DNA of 64,000 nucleotides from Bacteroides luhongzhouii (GTDB lineage: Bacteria; Bacteroidota; Bacteroidia; Bacteroidales; Bacteroidaceae), in contig NZ_CP059973.1 of NCBI RefSeq assembly GCF_009193295.2, positions 2,356,001 through 2,420,000 on the forward strand, given 5' to 3'. The notes below the pieces were generated by a model. The model was given only the letters and a program-made list of their open reading frames with translations. It was not told the DNA's origin and did no database searches. Below, in pieces: positions 17,110-26,001 of the stretch (positions are counted from its first letter, which is position 1; each line of letters starts with the position of its first letter). The translations under genes and the position numbers were made by a program.

Positions 17110-17719
17110 TCTTCAGAGAGTTGAACTTTTTATTATAGAATTCGTATTCTGTGTAGTTTGTAGCTGTTTCGGACAGGCGGAGTTTGTGTACTGACATATC
17201 TTTCTTATCCAAATAAATTTCGATACCGGCAATATAGGCTTGTACTGCTTTGTTGGTCGGCTTTATTTTCACTAAATAGTATCGTGCGTCTTCAAAATAT
17301 TCCAGCTGGTAGTTGGATGACATCTTAGACAGGTCACCTATCATACACGCAGTCAGCATATCCTGCATCTGTGCCATCATTTTGTTCGAACTCAGGTTCA
17401 TAATACTTTTCTTGCCATCCGATACGATTTTGAGCTTACTCCCGTTTATCACGATGAGATAATCCATCGGGTGGAAGTATTCCATACAGATTTTATTGCT
17501 CTTTTGGTAGTAGAACTTTCCTTTGGAAGTAACTTTTTCGTCGAATACATCGAGATATTTGATTTGGGTAAAATCGCTTTCGATGGACTCTACGGTTTGT
17601 GCCTCCTTTGCCAGGCGATTTTCAAACTCGGTCTTTTGCACCATCTTTTTCATGCTTTGTGCATGGACGGCGGCGATAGACAAGAAGAAAAGCGATAAAT
17701 AGATTATAAAAGTTTTCAT
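17084..17719 (-). CDS. LolA-like outer-membrane lipoprotein carrier
   Basis: This is a 211-residue periplasmic protein with a signal peptide (MKTFIIYLSLFFLSIAAVHAQ). LolA-type features are VESIESDFTQIKYLDVFDEKVTSKGKFYYQ, then MEYFHPMDYLIVINGSKLKIVSDGKK. The curved LolA beta-sheet holds acyl chains, so here it probably ferries the acylated pigment across the periplasm after the RND-type pump. It begins 11 bp downstream of the deacetylase gene and overlaps the lipoprotein gene. It is a cluster-specific paralogue rather than the housekeeping LolA, judging only from context. Confidence 0.85.
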   Translation of the reverse strand: MKTFIIYLSLFFLSIAAVHAQSMKKMVQKTEFENRLAKEAQTVESIESDFTQIKYLDVFDEKVTSKGKFYYQKSNKICMEYFHPMDYLIVINGSKLKIVSDGKKSIMNLSSNKMMAQMQDMLTACMIGDLSKMSSNYQLEYFEDARYYLVKIKPTNKAVQAYIAGIEIYLDKKDMSVHKLRLSETATNYTEYEFYNKKFNSLKNGTKFAIR

Positions 17720-17730
17720 ACGTTTTTATT

Positions 17731-18411
17731 TTATGCCAATAGTTTGTCCAAACGGACAACGGTATATCCCTGTTCTTTCAGCAAATCCAGTATTTGTTTC
17801 ACTAACTGGTCGCTGTCGGGCATCCGGTCGTGCAACAGAATGATGGCTCCCGGTTCAAGACGTTTCCGCGTCCTGGCAAGTATTTTGTCCGGAGCTGACT
17901 GTTGTGTATCCAATGTACGGATGCTCCAGCCTATCGAAGTATATCCTAACTGTTGGACAGCTTTCGCAACCGTAGGATTAGTGACACCGAATGGCGGACG
18001 AAACAAAGTAATCGGTTGCGAAGTTACTCGTTCTAGTTCACACTGACAAGTTTGCAGGTCTTTTTTCATCTTGGAGAGTCCATATAACGGGAATAAACCG
18101 GAATGGCTATATGAATGATTTTCAATTAGATGCCCTTCTACTATCATACTTTTCAACAAAGCTTCATTCCCTTTTATCTTGTGTCCGATACAAAAAAAAC
18201 AAGCAGTTGCCTGATATTCTTTTAGTACCTCTAATACTTTGGGCGTTTGAATGGGATCGGGACCGTCATCGAAAGTCAGGGCAACAACCTTCTCCGTTGT
18301 GTGTTTTTTGCAAAACGACCGGAGATAAATTCCCGACTGGATGCTATAGGAAGCATAAACGAGAAAAGACAGTATCAAGAGCAAACATAAAAGGAGGCAA
18401 ACAATCATCAT
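17731..18411 (-). CDS. NodB-type polysaccharide deacetylase
   Basis: This is a 226-residue protein with an N-terminal membrane helix (residues 1-20) and a NodB fold. Metal and catalytic motifs are TFDDGPD (Asp48, Asp49), HLIENHSYSH (His99, His103), FRPPFG and LHDRMPDS. The family removes N-acetyl or similar acyl groups from carbohydrates. In this operon, next to a GT2, it may de-acetylate a sugar carried by the product or its lipid anchor before acylation. It overlaps the upstream chain-length-factor-like gene by 4 bp. Confidence 0.88.
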   Translation of the reverse strand: MMIVCLLLCLLLILSFLVYASYSIQSGIYLRSFCKKHTTEKVVALTFDDGPDPIQTPKVLEVLKEYQATACFFCIGHKIKGNEALLKSMIVEGHLIENHSYSHSGLFPLYGLSKMKKDLQTCQCELERVTSQPITLFRPPFGVTNPTVAKAVQQLGYTSIGWSIRTLDTQQSAPDKILARTRKRLEPGAIILLHDRMPDSDQLVKQILDLLKEQGYTVVRLDKLLA

Positions 18412-19499
18412 ACGTTTTTCCGAATTAGAATCAATGAGTGATTGATGGAGTGGTGATGATTATAAATCAATATATTGGTAGGGATAGTGCAGTTTGCTGA
18501 TGCCTTTACTACTTTCCATACGGCATACGATGAGGCGGTAGGATATTCTCCACATTCGTCTTTAAAACTAAGATGAATACTTTCCGGGAAAAGGTATGTT
18601 TCAAGCTTTTCATAGATAGAGTTGTTTTCATTCATTATATTCTTCTTAGTTATCATATCTTTTTCATCTATGATACTCTTCTCATAACCAGTAGTTTGTT
18701 CGTGAGAATCATCTTGAAGGGATTGTTTTTTATTCTTTCCGGTGACTAACCATTGAATATCCTGACAGTTTAATCCGTTTCGTTGTAGAAAACGAATAAT
18801 TCGGGAACTGATTTCTTCTGTCGTATGTTGCCCCGTGAAAGTTTCAAGTCCTCGTATTTCTGCTAACGGATGCTCTCCGGCTTCCCGGCTTAACAGGAAA
18901 AATTGAGCGCCTTCTCCGGCTTCTATTCCTTTCAGCAGTCCCAAACGTTGCTGAATGATGTAACTGGTTTCTGTCATTTCGTCGATGGCGCCCACCAGTA
19001 TGTTCTCGCTTCCTTCTCCTATTTTCATCATGGCATCCAACAAAGCACTTTCAAAACTTAGTCCGCGGTGAACATAAGTCATGTTGTAAGCATGTATTTG
19101 ATGAATCAGAGCTATTTGTGCACCAATCGTATTGAATGTCGATTGAATAAAAGGAGTAGGATTCAGCATCCGTTCTTCATTATCTAACAAGTTGTTCAGG
19201 AACTTTTCCGTATCAACCAGGCAGCCCAGTCCTGTGGCTGTGATAATTCCTTCTATCTTTTCGGGAGATAATTCGCCCATACATTCCAATCCGCAAGCTA
19301 CTCCCATTTTTACAATACGGCTCATGCGCCTGCGCAAAGTTGCATTGGTAATAATATTTTTATAATCGGGTTCACAAGCCTGAAGAAAAGGACGGTTTGC
19401 TGAAGTTTCGGACGAATCATTTACTTTCGGATTATTTCCTTGTGAATGATTTCCTTGTGGATGGATGGAAGCGACGCGTTGGATATAAACAGACTGCAT
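18408..19499 (-). CDS. Ketosynthase-like chain-length-factor subunit lacking the active-site cysteine
   Basis: This is a 363-residue thiolase-fold protein. The segment where a ketosynthase has its Cys reads MTYVHRGLSFESAL, with His-Arg-Gly and no Cys, so it cannot act as a normal condensing enzyme. It follows the catalytic ketosynthase (19512-20750) by 12 bp, the usual KS-CLF order in type II systems; by analogy with ApeO/ApeC it would set chain length. Two hydrophilic low-complexity segments (about residues 15-32 and 275-305, rich in Asn, Lys, Glu, Ile) interrupt the fold. It overlaps the deacetylase gene by 4 bp. Confidence 0.8.
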   Translation of the reverse strand: MQSVYIQRVASIHPQGNHSQGNNPKVNDSSETSANRPFLQACEPDYKNIITNATLRRRMSRIVKMGVACGLECMGELSPEKIEGIITATGLGCLVDTEKFLNNLLDNEERMLNPTPFIQSTFNTIGAQIALIHQIHAYNMTYVHRGLSFESALLDAMMKIGEGSENILVGAIDEMTETSYIIQQRLGLLKGIEAGEGAQFFLLSREAGEHPLAEIRGLETFTGQHTTEEISSRIIRFLQRNGLNCQDIQWLVTGKNKKQSLQDDSHEQTTGYEKSIIDEKDMITKKNIMNENNSIYEKLETYLFPESIHLSFKDECGEYPTASSYAVWKVVKASANCTIPTNILIYNHHHSINHSLILIRKNV

Positions 19500-19511
19500 A
19501 GGCTCAAAAAC

Positions 19512-20750
19512 TTAAAGGTTCGTTCGTTTTGGAAAATTCGTTGCGGAAAAGAGGAGTGACGAGTCGTTTCCTCCGAAGCCGAAAGAATTGGATAATACAT
19601 GGCGGATCGGCAATCCTTCCTGAAAAAACGTTTCCGGTATCAATCCTGTTTCTGATTTTACTCCAATTTCTGACATCAGCTCTGTTTCTGGTATAGCCTC
19701 CGTGAAGTTTAGATTCGGATAAATCATGCCTTTATCTATGGAAAGAACGGAGTAGACAGCTTCGATTCCTTCAGAAGCTCCTAAGGTGTGTCCGATAAAA
19801 GCTTTTACCGAACTAAATGGCGGAACATGTTCTCCGAAGATTCTTCGCAATGCCATACCTTCCGATGCGTCATTACCGGGAGTACCTGTCCCATGTACGT
19901 TGATATAATCAATATCTTCAGGAGAAATGCCACTGGAAACGATGGCTTCGCTCATTGATAGAAAGGCGCCATCTCCTTCGGGAGAACTTCCTGTTTGATG
20001 ATAAGCTTCATTTGTATTAGCGTAACCGCTTAGTTCACAGTAAGGAGCTCTTTGCAGTGAACTTTCTGATTGAAGCACTAAATAACCCGCGCCTTCTCCC
20101 AAATTTAATCCGGTACGCGAACGGTCAAAAGGACGACAATGTGCTTTGTCCAAAATCATGAGAGAATTGAACCCATTGAGAGTAAACCGGCAAAGTGCAT
20201 CCGTACCTCCGACGATAACAGCATCCAGTTGCCCGTGTTTAATCATTCTTGCTCCCAACATAATAGCATTGGCTGCTGATGAACAGGCTGTACTGATCGT
20301 AGTTATAAAATCATTGATACCCAGATACGAAGCTATTAATTCTGTGCTGGCTCCGCAGTCGTGTGAAATCACTTCCCGCAATCGTCCCTGTTTCGGGTTT
20401 TTCTTGAATGATTCATAGAAACGCTCGCTTAAATCCATACCGCCGACAGAGGTGGCGGAAATAAAACCGATACGTAACGGTTGTGTGAGTCCTGCATCTT
20501 TCATTGCTTCTTTGGCGGCTATCATGCCTAGCAATGCTGTGCGTGGTATTGTACACTGCGGAGGTAAAGATAATAGTTGTTTAAGTTCTTCATTGCTACG
20601 TTTCACTTCAGATACGGGTACATCGAGAGCAGTCGGGAAAAGAGTTACTTTTCCGATGCCATGCTTTCCTTGTTGTAGTGCCTCTATATTTTCGGAAACT
20701 CCGATACCGATGCCCGAAACAACTCCCAATCCGGTGACGTAAATCTTCAT
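19512..20750 (-). CDS. Beta-ketoacyl-ACP synthase (FabF-like, ApeO-like)
   Basis: This is a 412-residue condensing enzyme with an intact triad: Cys156 in ISTACSSAANAIM, His286 in INVHGTGTPGND and His321 in FIGHTLGASEG. C-terminal NSFGFGGND is also present. Near residues 355-375 it has an extra segment (TELMSEIGVKSETGLIPETF) not typical of FabF. With the adjacent Cys-less subunit it probably forms the heterodimeric KS-CLF that extends the polyene chain. It lies 3 bp after the carrier-protein gene. Confidence 0.9.
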   Translation of the reverse strand: MKIYVTGLGVVSGIGIGVSENIEALQQGKHGIGKVTLFPTALDVPVSEVKRSNEELKQLLSLPPQCTIPRTALLGMIAAKEAMKDAGLTQPLRIGFISATSVGGMDLSERFYESFKKNPKQGRLREVISHDCGASTELIASYLGINDFITTISTACSSAANAIMLGARMIKHGQLDAVIVGGTDALCRFTLNGFNSLMILDKAHCRPFDRSRTGLNLGEGAGYLVLQSESSLQRAPYCELSGYANTNEAYHQTGSSPEGDGAFLSMSEAIVSSGISPEDIDYINVHGTGTPGNDASEGMALRRIFGEHVPPFSSVKAFIGHTLGASEGIEAVYSVLSIDKGMIYPNLNFTEAIPETELMSEIGVKSETGLIPETFFQEGLPIRHVLSNSFGFGGNDSSLLFSATNFPKRTNL

Positions 20751-20753
20751 AAG

Positions 20754-21035
20754 TTAAGCTTTACGATTAGCAATGATGTAGTCAGTCAGTGTACATACCG
20801 AGTAGAAGATTTGTTTGCCTTCACTGGGATTCTCTATTTTAATACCATATTCGCGTTCCAAAATCAGGATGATTTCGAGTGCGTCAATGGAGTCAAGGCC
20901 AAGACCTTCGTCGCCAAACAGAGGGGCTTCATCGTCAATATCTTCCGGAGTGATTTCTTCAAGGTTCAACTCTTCGATTAGTTTACCTTTCACTTCGTCC
21001 ATCAGTTCTCTTTTGGTTTGATCTAAATTATTCAT
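20754..21035 (-). CDS. Acyl carrier protein (first of two)
   Basis: This 93-residue acidic helical protein has the phosphopantetheine attachment site GLGLDSIDALE, with Ser49. It overlaps the preceding ketosynthase gene by 8 bp and is followed after 3 bp by another, so it is translationally coupled to its condensing enzymes. The second helix and DSID motif are of the type II polyketide/aryl-polyene kind (ApeE/ApeF-like). No phosphopantetheinyl transferase gene is in the window, so a host enzyme must activate it. Confidence 0.93.
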   Translation of the reverse strand: MNNLDQTKRELMDEVKGKLIEELNLEEITPEDIDDEAPLFGDEGLGLDSIDALEIILILEREYGIKIENPSEGKQIFYSVCTLTDYIIANRKA

Positions 21036-22890
21036 AAATCGTTGATATATTATTAAGTTGTTTAAATTCTGCTTGATAATGTCCGTCCAGTAGTTCGCAC
21101 CAGCCTATGATGCATGTGCGTAACTTACCTTTCGCCATCACAATTCTTGCGTAATCCTCTAAGGAAGCAACGTCGGATTGCTGGCAGACAAAGAATGTAT
21201 TCTCTCCCTGAATTTTGTGTCGAATACAGATTTCTCCCAATACTACATTGGGGAGAGTGTAGACAAACACGGCAGGACTGGCGGCTTTATCTCCTTCTTT
21301 ATTGATGATAGCTTGATGTTTGCAGTCCGTATCTAAAGAGGAAGATGCATTGGCTAGAATGATTCCAATCTCTTTCGGCTGGTAGTTGGTATCTTTCAAT
21401 AAATATCCGGCAGCTACATATCCCAGCTTACAAAGATTATCCATCTTGTAGAACTTCATATTGTTTTCTCCCAGATGCTTGTATGCTTCCCGGATAAACG
21501 GCGCAAAGTCAGTCTCCGAAGAATTGAATATAGCTGTTCCTTGGTTTTCTATCACTCCCGGTTTGATCGTGACTATATTGGCTGATTCCACGACAGCTTT
21601 GCAAAATGCCGGAGAATCGGTTTTCTGTTTCAAATGAGCATCTGGGAGAGATAATACCAGTGCGGCATTACAGCCTCCGAAACCGGAAGCGGTTTTGATA
21701 CAGCATTTCATCGGCATCGGCTGATGAGTGTTATAAACGGTGATAGGCATGGGAACACCCAGTGTCTCATATCCTAAAGTTCCGTAGTATATTCCTTCTT
21801 TTAGTTGCTCTATGCAGAGTATGGTTTCAATAATGCCTGAAGCTCCTAATGTATGCCCGAAATAAGGCTTAAGACTATTCACCGGAACTGCAGACAATCC
21901 TGCCAAATGTATGGCTTTGGATTCCATTTCGTCATTATAAACCGTAGCTGTTCCGTGTGCATTGATAAAGCTGATATCTTCAGGAAGTGCTCCGGCTTCT
22001 TCCATTGCCTGATTGATAGCCAGCGCCAGTCCGTCTCCTGTCCGGGAAGGACCGGATATATGGTTGGCATCATTGCTGATCGCTCCTCCGGATAGAATAA
22101 TATGATTTGCGTTTCCTTGCGTTTCTAAAAGAACAGCTCCACAGGCTTCGCCTAGACTTAGTCCGTCCCGCTGTATATCGTATGGCCGGCATCGGTGTGC
22201 GCTGACTGACCGGAAAGACAGGAAACCGCTGGTAATAAAATGAGAAAGAATATCCCCGCCAGCGACAATCACCCGTTTGTAACGCCCTGATTCTATCCAT
22301 CTCTTGGCAACAACCAGTGCCGAGACTCCAGATATACAGGCGTTGGAGATAACTTCTACTTGATTGGCTGCCTCAAAAAAATGCCCGATTCGTTCTGCCA
22401 TTTTCCAAAGAAAAGTCGGACTATCGGCTGATAATTCCTGTAAAAAGGAAGGATTGTCAATTGTTGATTGTACAGAATCGCCTGGCTTGTCCGAATTAGT
22501 CCTTTTTTCTTGATTGCTCAATAAATCAATATTTCCCTTCGTGGTGGAGAGTAATAAAGCACAGTCCGACTCTTGCAGATTCACTCCCGATTGGGAAATC
22601 ACTTCCTGAATAGTCAATATAAACAGTTGCTCTAGCCGGGTATAAGAGGAAATATCCAGCTCCTTTGCCCGCTTTTCCAACTGTTCTTTAGCTCTCTTTT
22701 CCAATTCGGCAGAATCAATCATCCCTGCCAGAATCGGACTGTCAGAAATCCGTCCGGCTTCTTGCATACGAATCCCGCTTCGGTAGTCATGGATTGCTTT
22801 CCTGTTTTCCGAAACGTCGAAACCTAACGAACTAATCAGCGTATGGGCTGTGATGTATATATTTAAAGGATGTTCCATTTCTTTTTCCAT
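21028..22890 (-). CDS. Ketosynthase fused to a second, truncated ketosynthase-like domain
   Basis: This is a 620-residue protein. Residues 1 to about 420 are a beta-ketoacyl synthase with Cys185 in ISNACISGVSAL, His312 in INAHGTATVYND and His346 in YFGHTLGASG, so it is expected to be active. Residues about 430-615 are a second, shorter thiolase-fold remnant (EIGIILANASSSLDTD, then FVYTLPNVVLGEICIRHKIQG) without a Cys triad. The start may be Met1 or Met5 (22878); both overlap the thioesterase gene. A Lys/Glu-rich segment (EKRAKEQLEKRAKELD, about residues 64-79) interrupts the N-terminal part. It may condense the starter or form a regulatory dimer. Confidence 0.88.
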   Translation of the reverse strand: MEKEMEHPLNIYITAHTLISSLGFDVSENRKAIHDYRSGIRMQEAGRISDSPILAGMIDSAELEKRAKEQLEKRAKELDISSYTRLEQLFILTIQEVISQSGVNLQESDCALLLSTTKGNIDLLSNQEKRTNSDKPGDSVQSTIDNPSFLQELSADSPTFLWKMAERIGHFFEAANQVEVISNACISGVSALVVAKRWIESGRYKRVIVAGGDILSHFITSGFLSFRSVSAHRCRPYDIQRDGLSLGEACGAVLLETQGNANHIILSGGAISNDANHISGPSRTGDGLALAINQAMEEAGALPEDISFINAHGTATVYNDEMESKAIHLAGLSAVPVNSLKPYFGHTLGASGIIETILCIEQLKEGIYYGTLGYETLGVPMPITVYNTHQPMPMKCCIKTASGFGGCNAALVLSLPDAHLKQKTDSPAFCKAVVESANIVTIKPGVIENQGTAIFNSSETDFAPFIREAYKHLGENNMKFYKMDNLCKLGYVAAGYLLKDTNYQPKEIGIILANASSSLDTDCKHQAIINKEGDKAASPAVFVYTLPNVVLGEICIRHKIQGENTFFVCQQSDVASLEDYARIVMAKGKLRTCIIGWCELLDGHYQAEFKQLNNISTIYE

Positions 22891-23306
22891 TCCAGATAAA
22901 ACGGAGGGTTGATAAGCTCCAACTCTTTATTCAGGTTCAGGAACACTTGTATGGTGCTTCCGGTAGCCACTACACTCTGGTCGGTAGCCCGATAGATAAC
23001 GTATTCGAATTTTATCTTGGCTGCCTCACAGGCAAGATAGCGTGTTTCGATAATCGCTTCTTCACCAAAGGACAATGATTGCTTGAACTGACAGGTTAAA
23101 TCTACGATGGGAACCATGTAGCCTTCCCGGTAAATGCTCATATAATCCAAACCATACTGTTTGCCGAAAGCTTCCCGCCCATCCTCAAAGTAGCGCACGT
23201 ACTCGCCATGCCATACAATTTGCATGGAGTCAATTTCGCTGAACCGTACTCTGAAAGTAGTCCGGTTAGTCAAAGCTGCAATCTGTTGATTTGTTTTCCG
23301 TTTCAT
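22863..23306 (-). CDS. 4HBT-type hot-dog thioesterase
   Basis: This 147-residue hot-dog protein is of the 4-hydroxybenzoyl-CoA thioesterase type: FRVRFSEIDSMQIVWHGEYVRYFEDGREAF contains the usual Asp and the W/H-x-x-Y signature. It probably releases a finished or stalled acyl chain from the carrier protein (ApeK-like role). It overlaps the dehydratase gene by 4 bp and the ketosynthase by 28 bp. Confidence 0.85.
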   Translation of the reverse strand: MKRKTNQQIAALTNRTTFRVRFSEIDSMQIVWHGEYVRYFEDGREAFGKQYGLDYMSIYREGYMVPIVDLTCQFKQSLSFGEEAIIETRYLACEAAKIKFEYVIYRATDQSVVATGSTIQVFLNLNKELELINPPFYLEWKKKWNIL

Positions 23307-23749
23307 TCTTTTTTGATAAATATTTTCATCTTACATTCAGCAATCAGCTCTTCTTCCGTTTTCACTTGTGCCGAAATTAGCGTAATATCGAATACCTCTT
23401 GTACGACGGTAATCTCTGTAAATAATTTCATTCCGGTTTCCGGCAAGTTGTAGATTTTAAGTTTGTCTACCGAACCGATAAAACCTAACGGAACTTTTTC
23501 ACCCTGCCGGGTATAAATAAACCCGATACGTGTAGCCGCTGATTGTGCGATATGCTCGATAATTCCCGGCTCTTGCAGTCTGCCTGCCTCACAAAATAAA
23601 TTGTCGGTAGTGACAGTCAGTCCGGAATATGAACGGTTTTCTTCAAATCCGAAGAAACTGTCCACCATAACGATTGGCGGACGCTGTGGAATCAGGTTGA
23701 GTATTCCTTCTCCTTGTATGACGGCTTCTCTGTTCATTTCAATCTGCAT
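23303..23749 (-). CDS. Hot-dog dehydratase (ApeP-like)
   Basis: This 148-residue hot-dog protein starts with NLIPQRPPIVMVDSFFGFEE and carries LQEPGIIEHIAQSAATRIGF, with Glu65/His66 in the helix where FabA/FabZ enzymes have the catalytic acid. It lacks the HFPxHP motif, as in the partner subunit of the aryl-polyene dehydratase heterodimer (ApeP type). It may therefore pair with the 16063-16545 protein. It overlaps the methyltransferase by 16 bp and the thioesterase by 4 bp. Confidence 0.8.
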   Translation of the reverse strand: MQIEMNREAVIQGEGILNLIPQRPPIVMVDSFFGFEENRSYSGLTVTTDNLFCEAGRLQEPGIIEHIAQSAATRIGFIYTRQGEKVPLGFIGSVDKLKIYNLPETGMKLFTEITVVQEVFDITLISAQVKTEEELIAECKMKIFIKKE

Positions 23750-24804
23750 TGTACGATGCTGTGTCCCATTCCTAAATGGTCATGTATTTCTTCGATTTCC
23801 AATCCTGCCGCTTCAATGCATCGTTGCATATCGTCCGAATGATACATCTTGCTGTTTCCGTTTGCCATTGCTGTAAAATAGAGGCTGATTTGTGTCAGGC
23901 AATAAGCGGCTGTATCAAATTTCTGTCGGTCCCAGAAAGTTTCCATGATATAAAGACGACTCTCCCGGCTCATGGAACGGGCTGCACGGGTTAATATGCT
24001 GGTTACTTCTTCTTCCGAGAAACAATCGAGAAACTGGCTCATCCAAATAGCATCGAATCCTGTCGGGAAAGGCACCTCCGGATCAAGTAGATTGGCGCCA
24101 TGACCATGGATACGTGTAGCTCCGGGCAGCTCTTTAGTTTGTTGATGCATCATTTCCAATTGTTGAGGAAGGTCCATGATGGTTACTTCCACTGTGTCGT
24201 CGTAGCTTACGCATTTGGTCGCCCAGCGGCCGGTATTGCCTCCCACATCCAATAAAGTCTTGGGATGACGGGCGAAAACAATCGCCAGTGCTTCATCGAA
24301 CGAACAATCCGAGTAATAATGATCGAAACCGAACCAGCTCTTTTGTACCTGTGAAGGCAGACTTGACAACCCTTCATAGATGGTACTCCATTCACCGAAT
24401 ACTTTCAGTCCTTCAGGACGTCCGTTGGTGATGGCTTCTTCCAGATGAAACATTCCCTGATAGTTGACATCATGGTTGAAGTCCATATTGACACGTACCA
24501 TTTTGTCATTGAGCAGAAACCAGCCGGCTTTCGCAAGGCAGTATCGCCCTTCACGCAACAATACGGTGCCGATAGTCAATGATGCCTCCAACAATACTTG
24601 TGCGCCATAAGAGGGCAGCCCACAAGCTTTGCTGATTTCTTCTTGCGTCATACCTTTGCGCTCGTCGGCCAATAACTGGAAAATTCCGAATTTAAGCATA
24701 AGGCGTGATACCTGAAAAACAATAGGCCCAAAAGCTATTTCTTGTGCCAGGCGTTGTGCTTCTACCGCTGTCAACGGCTCTTTGTCATATTTATTCTGTT
24801 GCAT
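23734..24804 (-). CDS. SAM-dependent O-methyltransferase
   Basis: This is a 356-residue protein. Residues 1 to about 110 form a winged-helix dimerisation domain (FGIFQLLADERKGMTQEEISKACG). The catalytic domain has LLDVGGNTGRWA as the SAM-binding motif, then VTIMDLPQQLEMM and DAIWMSQFLDCF. This is the plant-like O-methyltransferase class. It could methylate the phenol of the aryl head group, a known modification of aryl polyenes. It overlaps both neighbours (14 bp and 16 bp). The second methyltransferase of the operon is the C-terminal domain of the exporter fusion. Confidence 0.87.
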   Translation of the reverse strand: MQQNKYDKEPLTAVEAQRLAQEIAFGPIVFQVSRLMLKFGIFQLLADERKGMTQEEISKACGLPSYGAQVLLEASLTIGTVLLREGRYCLAKAGWFLLNDKMVRVNMDFNHDVNYQGMFHLEEAITNGRPEGLKVFGEWSTIYEGLSSLPSQVQKSWFGFDHYYSDCSFDEALAIVFARHPKTLLDVGGNTGRWATKCVSYDDTVEVTIMDLPQQLEMMHQQTKELPGATRIHGHGANLLDPEVPFPTGFDAIWMSQFLDCFSEEEVTSILTRAARSMSRESRLYIMETFWDRQKFDTAAYCLTQISLYFTAMANGNSKMYHSDDMQRCIEAAGLEIEEIHDHLGMGHSIVQCRLK

Positions 24805-25726
24805 CTTTTTGTTTCTCTTTTAAATCCGGTGACTGCTTTCCGGCAGGTTCCCAGAATGGATAATAATTGAACCATTGTTCCGGATAGCGTTTTAGTATCT
24901 GTTCCAAAGCAACAGTATATTGTTCGAGCAGAGCCATCTCCGCTTTCTTTTCTTTTGTTCGTACTACCGGTTCCGCTATTATGAAATGAAAACGGTAGGT
25001 TCTTCCCGGTTCCCTCATTGCAAAGTAGAATACCACCGGAACTTTCATTCGCGAAGCCATCAGGAAAGGACCGGTAGGGAAAGGAGCTTTCTGCCCCAGT
25101 AAAATTCCTGTCAGAAGTTTCTCTTTGTTCAGATAACGGTCGCCTTGGAAACAGACATATTCTTTTTGGTTAATCGCCTCGGTAATGCGGAAAACGTGTG
25201 TCAGGTTGTCTTCATTGACAGGGATAATCTTAAACTCCTTGTCCTGACCGTTTTTCTCCAAGAGCTCTTTGATTCTACGATGTTCGGCATCGTACATCAC
25301 GATATTGATTTTTTTTCCGTAATCATCAAAGAAAGGAACGCCTATTTCCCAGTTTCCCACATGGGCACCAATCATAATCACTCCCTGTTCACTGTTCAGC
25401 AGTTGCAGAAACTCCGGATACCGCTCGAATTTGAACTGATATTGATTTACTTTTCCATTACCGATGGCTACCTTGTCAATCAGGATCTGGCCTAATCGGT
25501 AATAGTTGAGTAGTAACATTTTCAAAGAACGTATCCTATTGTATTTCAGAATGTGACGGGCATAAAACCAGGTGCTTTTGGTTGCTTTTGGAGCAAACGG
25601 TATAAAGTAGAGCACTACCAGGCTTAGAAAAAGATAAGCGGCAGTGATGCCCAGATACTTAATCAGGTAAATAAAGAATAAGTATCCGAACGTTCCTCCC
25701 CGGGTTTTGCCTTTCCACGTCGACAT
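24791..25726 (-). CDS. LpxL/HtrB-like lysophospholipid acyltransferase
   Basis: This 311-residue membrane protein has N-terminal hydrophobic segments (YLGITAAYLFLSLVVLYFIPF) and the LpxL-like motifs GAHVGNWEIG (His and Glu of the catalytic pair) and CFQGDRYL. C-terminal WFNYYPFWE is typical of the family. It probably transfers an acyl or polyenoyl group to a lipid acceptor at the inner membrane. It starts 2 bp after the second carrier protein and overlaps the methyltransferase by 14 bp. Confidence 0.87.
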   Translation of the reverse strand: MSTWKGKTRGGTFGYLFFIYLIKYLGITAAYLFLSLVVLYFIPFAPKATKSTWFYARHILKYNRIRSLKMLLLNYYRLGQILIDKVAIGNGKVNQYQFKFERYPEFLQLLNSEQGVIMIGAHVGNWEIGVPFFDDYGKKINIVMYDAEHRRIKELLEKNGQDKEFKIIPVNEDNLTHVFRITEAINQKEYVCFQGDRYLNKEKLLTGILLGQKAPFPTGPFLMASRMKVPVVFYFAMREPGRTYRFHFIIAEPVVRTKEKKAEMALLEQYTVALEQILKRYPEQWFNYYPFWEPAGKQSPDLKEKQKDATE

Positions 25727-25728
25727 AT

Positions 25729-25980
25729 TTACTTGGCTTCCTGCATACGGGTGATAACGAGATCGTAGAAGTCCTGGAAGGTTTTGATACCTGCAAAGTC
25801 TTGTCCGGTTACGTTGAAACCGAAATTCTTTTCTACCAGTACTACCATGTCGACCAAGTCCAGGCTGTCCAGTTCAAGAGTTTCCATTAACGGCGCATCC
25901 GGCTGGATGACGTCGATGTCTACTTCAAACTCTTCTGCCAGAGTTGTTCTTATTTTCTCGATGATTTCTTCGTTTGTCAT
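25729..25980 (-). CDS. Acyl carrier protein (second of two)
   Basis: This 83-residue acidic helical protein has Ser39 in the attachment motif LELDSLDLVDMVVLVEK. It sits between the leading ketosynthase (21 bp gap) and the LpxL-like acyltransferase (2 bp gap). Position suggests that it hands a chain directly to that acyltransferase. The other carrier protein of the operon is at 20754-21035. Confidence 0.93.
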   Translation of the reverse strand: MTNEEIIEKIRTTLAEEFEVDIDVIQPDAPLMETLELDSLDLVDMVVLVEKNFGFNVTGQDFAGIKTFQDFYDLVITRMQEAK

Positions 25981-26001
25981 ATATCTGTTTTCTTTAGTAA
26001 T

